In this document: in pieces, positions 62,351 to 64,000 of the stretch
Layout of the letters: each line of letters starts with the position of its first letter
How positions within the stretch are numbered: the stretch's first letter is position 1
Assembly (NCBI GenBank): GCA_018606645.1
Contig: JAGVRI010000003.1
Location: forward strand, 215,322 to 279,321
Direction of reading: 5' to 3'
DNA from: Chloroflexota bacterium
GTDB lineage: Bacteria; Chloroflexota; Anaerolineae; JAAYZQ01
DNA: 64,000 nt
The notes under the pieces: generated by a model
Told to the model about the DNA's origin: nothing
What the model saw: the letters and a program-made list of their open reading frames with translations, nothing else
Databases searched by the model: none
Position numbers and translations under genes: made by a program

Positions 62351-62793
62351 TTAGTGGCCGAGCACATGCATGACCCTTCGGCCCAACTCACGGCAGGTCT
62401 TGTCGCGCGGGACCTTAACCAGGTCACAGCGGCCGAAGGTCTGGCTCAGCGTCGTTGCCTCGTCCACCAAAGGGCGCAGGTTAGCGGCCTTGATTTGCCA
62501 GCCCTGACTCAACTGGCCGACCAGCAGTTGGGAATCGGTGTGCACCATCACGCTGTAGTTGCGCCGGCTCTTGCCTGCCCGCTCGATCCGCCCGCGCAGG
62601 TCGACCAGGGCGCGATGAGGGCAACGTATCCGGCTTTGTTGTTGGCGGTAACGCCGGGCAGGTTGCTCAGGCGGACGATTTGCCGCTGGCCTGTGCGGGA
62701 CTCCAGCAAGTACGAGGCAAATCCCTGAGCCTGTGGGGCGCCGTTCCCCAGGCAGCCCCCATCGCAGAAGACGCGGTACTGAGTGTGAGACAT
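62351..62793 (-). pseudogene. RNase H-like protein, frameshifted and lacking the catalytic Glu
   Basis: An RNase HI-type protein of about 147 aa if one base is restored near 62608-62614. The first half, in one frame, holds FCDGGCLGNG and NNKAGYVALI; the second half, in another, holds VDLRGRIERA, VHTDSQLLVGQLSQGWQIKAANLRPL and the end KVPRDKTCRELG. The normal AEY motif reads AGY, so the catalytic Glu is replaced by Gly. ATG 62793 follows GGAGG. Both changes suggest inactivation. Confidence 0.8.
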
Positions 62794-63043
62794 GGGACAC
62801 CTCCAGACAGAGTGGATTCGACGGTCGTGGACCGCCACGCACCCGGACGCGGTAGCGTTTTCTTCGTCCCCTTCTCCGGCCCCGCTACAGGAAAATGGAC
62901 GACAAGTCACCAATGAATGCTGATTACTAACGCACATTTGTGTTGGCGGGCGCTTGACCGGGATGCCAGGATATGCTACAATCAGGGTGCGCAGAGAGAA
63001 GCCAGGCGATGCTGGTCCAAGTGCGCGGTATCTGGAGGTAGCG

Positions 63044-63328
63044 ATGGAGACGATGGTACTGGAGGTAGCCATATCCAAAGATCTGTTTTCGATGTTGGGG
63101 TTTTCCAGGGATAGGGCCGTCGAGGCGATGAAGGAATTCTCGGTACTGGGTTTGTACCTGGAACAGAGGATCTCGGCCGGCAAAGCAGCCGAATTGATGG
63201 GTCTCCGAAAGAGGGAGTTCATCAGACTGCTGGCGCGAAAAGGCATACCTTACTTCGACTACTCGGACGAAGAGCTGGAAGAGGAATTCCGGACCTTCGA
63301 TGAGTGGCAGCAAGAGAGATCTTCCTGA
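63044..63328 (+). CDS. UPF0175-family antitoxin
   Basis: A 94-aa protein from ATG 63044 with GGAGG upstream. The central helix-turn-helix-like part (LGLYLEQRISAGKAAELMGLRKREFIRLLARKGIPYFDY) is the UPF0175 signature, and the acidic C-terminus (SDEELEEEFRTFDEW) is the part that usually covers the toxin. It is followed at once by a DUF3368 gene, the standard pairing. It would bind and neutralise that protein and repress the operon. Confidence 0.88.
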   Translation: METMVLEVAISKDLFSMLGFSRDRAVEAMKEFSVLGLYLEQRISAGKAAELMGLRKREFIRLLARKGIPYFDYSDEELEEEFRTFDEWQQERSS

Positions 63329-63329
63329 G

Positions 63330-63812
63330 ATGGTAGTTGCAAACGCCGGCCCACTCATCTCCCTGGCGGCCATAGGCAAACTCGATCTGCTCAAAGCCCT
63401 GTTTGAGCAGATCCTCATCCCCCAGGCCGTTTACGACGAGGTGGTCATGCACGGCGAAGGGGAACCGGGCAGCCTTGAGGTGAGGGAAGCGGAGTGGCTC
63501 AGGGCTGCGCAGGTTCAGGATCGGCTGGCGGTCGATCTCTTGCGTGAGACATTGGACGCGGGCGAGAGCGAAGCCATTGTCCTGGCTCAGGAACTGAACG
63601 CCAGGTATGTACTGCTGGACGACAGGCTGGCTCGCAGAAAGGCGCGCCTCATTGGACTGCGTATGACGGGTACGTTGGGCATCCTTCTGATGGCCAGGAA
63701 AGCAGGTCTGATCTCCGCGGTCAGGCCGTTCTTGGATGAACTGAGGCAGACCGATTTCCGGATGAGCGACCGGGTGTATCAGGAGGTACTGCTCAAAGCG
63801 GGGGAAGCATAA
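63330..63812 (+). CDS. DUF3368 PIN-like toxin
   Basis: A 160-aa PIN-fold protein from ATG 63330, one base after the antitoxin stop (the frame is open to 63300). PIN features are VVANAGPLISLAAIGKLDLL (here Asn-Ala replaces the more usual Asp-Thr/Ser at the first acid), LDAGESEAIVLAQE and YVLLDDRLARRKA. PIN toxins cleave RNA. The changed first acidic position may lower activity. Together with the antitoxin this is a type II toxin-antitoxin module beside the mobile element. Confidence 0.87.
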   Translation: MVVANAGPLISLAAIGKLDLLKALFEQILIPQAVYDEVVMHGEGEPGSLEVREAEWLRAAQVQDRLAVDLLRETLDAGESEAIVLAQELNARYVLLDDRLARRKARLIGLRMTGTLGILLMARKAGLISAVRPFLDELRQTDFRMSDRVYQEVLLKAGEA

Positions 63813-63896
63813 CAGTCTCTTTTGACAGAGTTGCCCGGGTGTGCTACAGACTCTCAGAAAGTGTGGTAGTCATCACCATGCACTGAAGCTGGATTG

Positions 63897-63928
63897 CAGT
63901 TGGCCAGCACCGAAAGGCTGGCCAACTG
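63897..63928 (+). terminator. Stem-loop downstream of the toxin gene
   Basis: A perfect 12-bp inverted repeat CAGTTGGCCAGC with an 8-base loop, 84 bases after the toxin stop. There is no clear T tract, so it may be a weak terminator or a repeat. Nothing else is visible between 63813 and 64000. Confidence 0.5.
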
Positions 63929-64000
63929 TCATCACTATATACGTTCAAAGAGCTATACCCCCAAGGTTAGGCACGGCGATTGGGCCTCGATCGTTGCTGT

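Overview
The window looks like a chromosomal stretch of a Chloroflexota bacterium (Anaerolineae or a relative). This is an inference from the many lipoproteins and membrane proteins whose anchor is followed by Thr/Pro-rich (TPTPT) linkers, the ABC importers without local ATPases, and a conjugation system of the reduced type expected for a single-membrane envelope. No rRNA or tRNA is present to confirm it. Two gene populations alternate: metabolic genes (about 1-6.9 kb and 17.2-43.0 kb) and visibly GC-richer mobile-element genes (10.2-16.3 kb and 43.1-62.8 kb).

1-6.9 kb, all on the minus strand: a sugar-type operon read from a consensus promoter (TTGACA-17-TATAAT at 6969-6997). It runs GntR/UTRA regulator, two SIS-domain proteins, lipoprotein binding protein, two MalF/MalG-type permeases and a truncated SDR dehydrogenase at the window edge. 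7.0-9.9 kb: a DDE insertion element with repeated ends (7017-8425) next to a dead IS1182-like element. 10.2-16.3 kb (minus): plasmid/ICE-type genes, including a fused adenine methyltransferase-SNF2 helicase (frameshifted), a RadC/JAMM protein and small ORFs. 16.5-17.0 kb: an ISAs1-type transposase remnant.

17.2-43.0 kb: a catabolic island in two divergent arms around 22.0-22.5 kb. The minus arm is a peptide-type ABC importer plus an M19 dipeptidase. The plus arm is an FCD-type regulator, three YtcJ-like amidohydrolases, another amidohydrolase, two more binding proteins, two permeases, an aspartoacylase-like deacylase, an MttB-family methyltransferase, a MoaD/ThiS-like protein with an aldehyde:ferredoxin oxidoreductase, a class III aminotransferase, a CysK-like enzyme and a pterin-dependent methyltransferase. 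The likely theme is uptake, hydrolysis and demethylation of an N-methylated or acylated nitrogen compound by an anaerobe; the substrate is not readable from sequence.

43.1-62.8 kb, all on the minus strand: a tightly packed conjugation operon with seven 4-base stop/start overlaps. In order of transcription: RNase H-like gene (broken), ribbon-helix-helix (RHH) protein, VirB6-like channel protein with a C-terminal HRDC domain, PPC-type secreted protein, sortase-like membrane protein, VirB2-like pilin, VirB3/PrgI-like protein, VirB4 ATPase, a 53-aa protein, a VirD4-like protein without a P-loop, a 51-aa membrane protein, a nested palindrome (candidate oriT), RHH accessory protein, relaxase-like protein, TraG/VirD4 coupling protein (frameshifted), HU, lipoprotein, DUF4417-like protein and finally a 999-aa protein with a DFDGD double-psi-barrel motif typical of RNA polymerases of the RdRP/YonO class. 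The last gene and the VirB6-HRDC fusion are the most unusual features. A UPF0175/DUF3368 toxin-antitoxin pair closes the window.

The catabolic island lies between two blocks of mobile-element genes, so it may be cargo of one integrative conjugative element; no integrase or att site is visible to prove this. Three genes of the mobile blocks carry single-base indels, which may be real decay or sequencing error.
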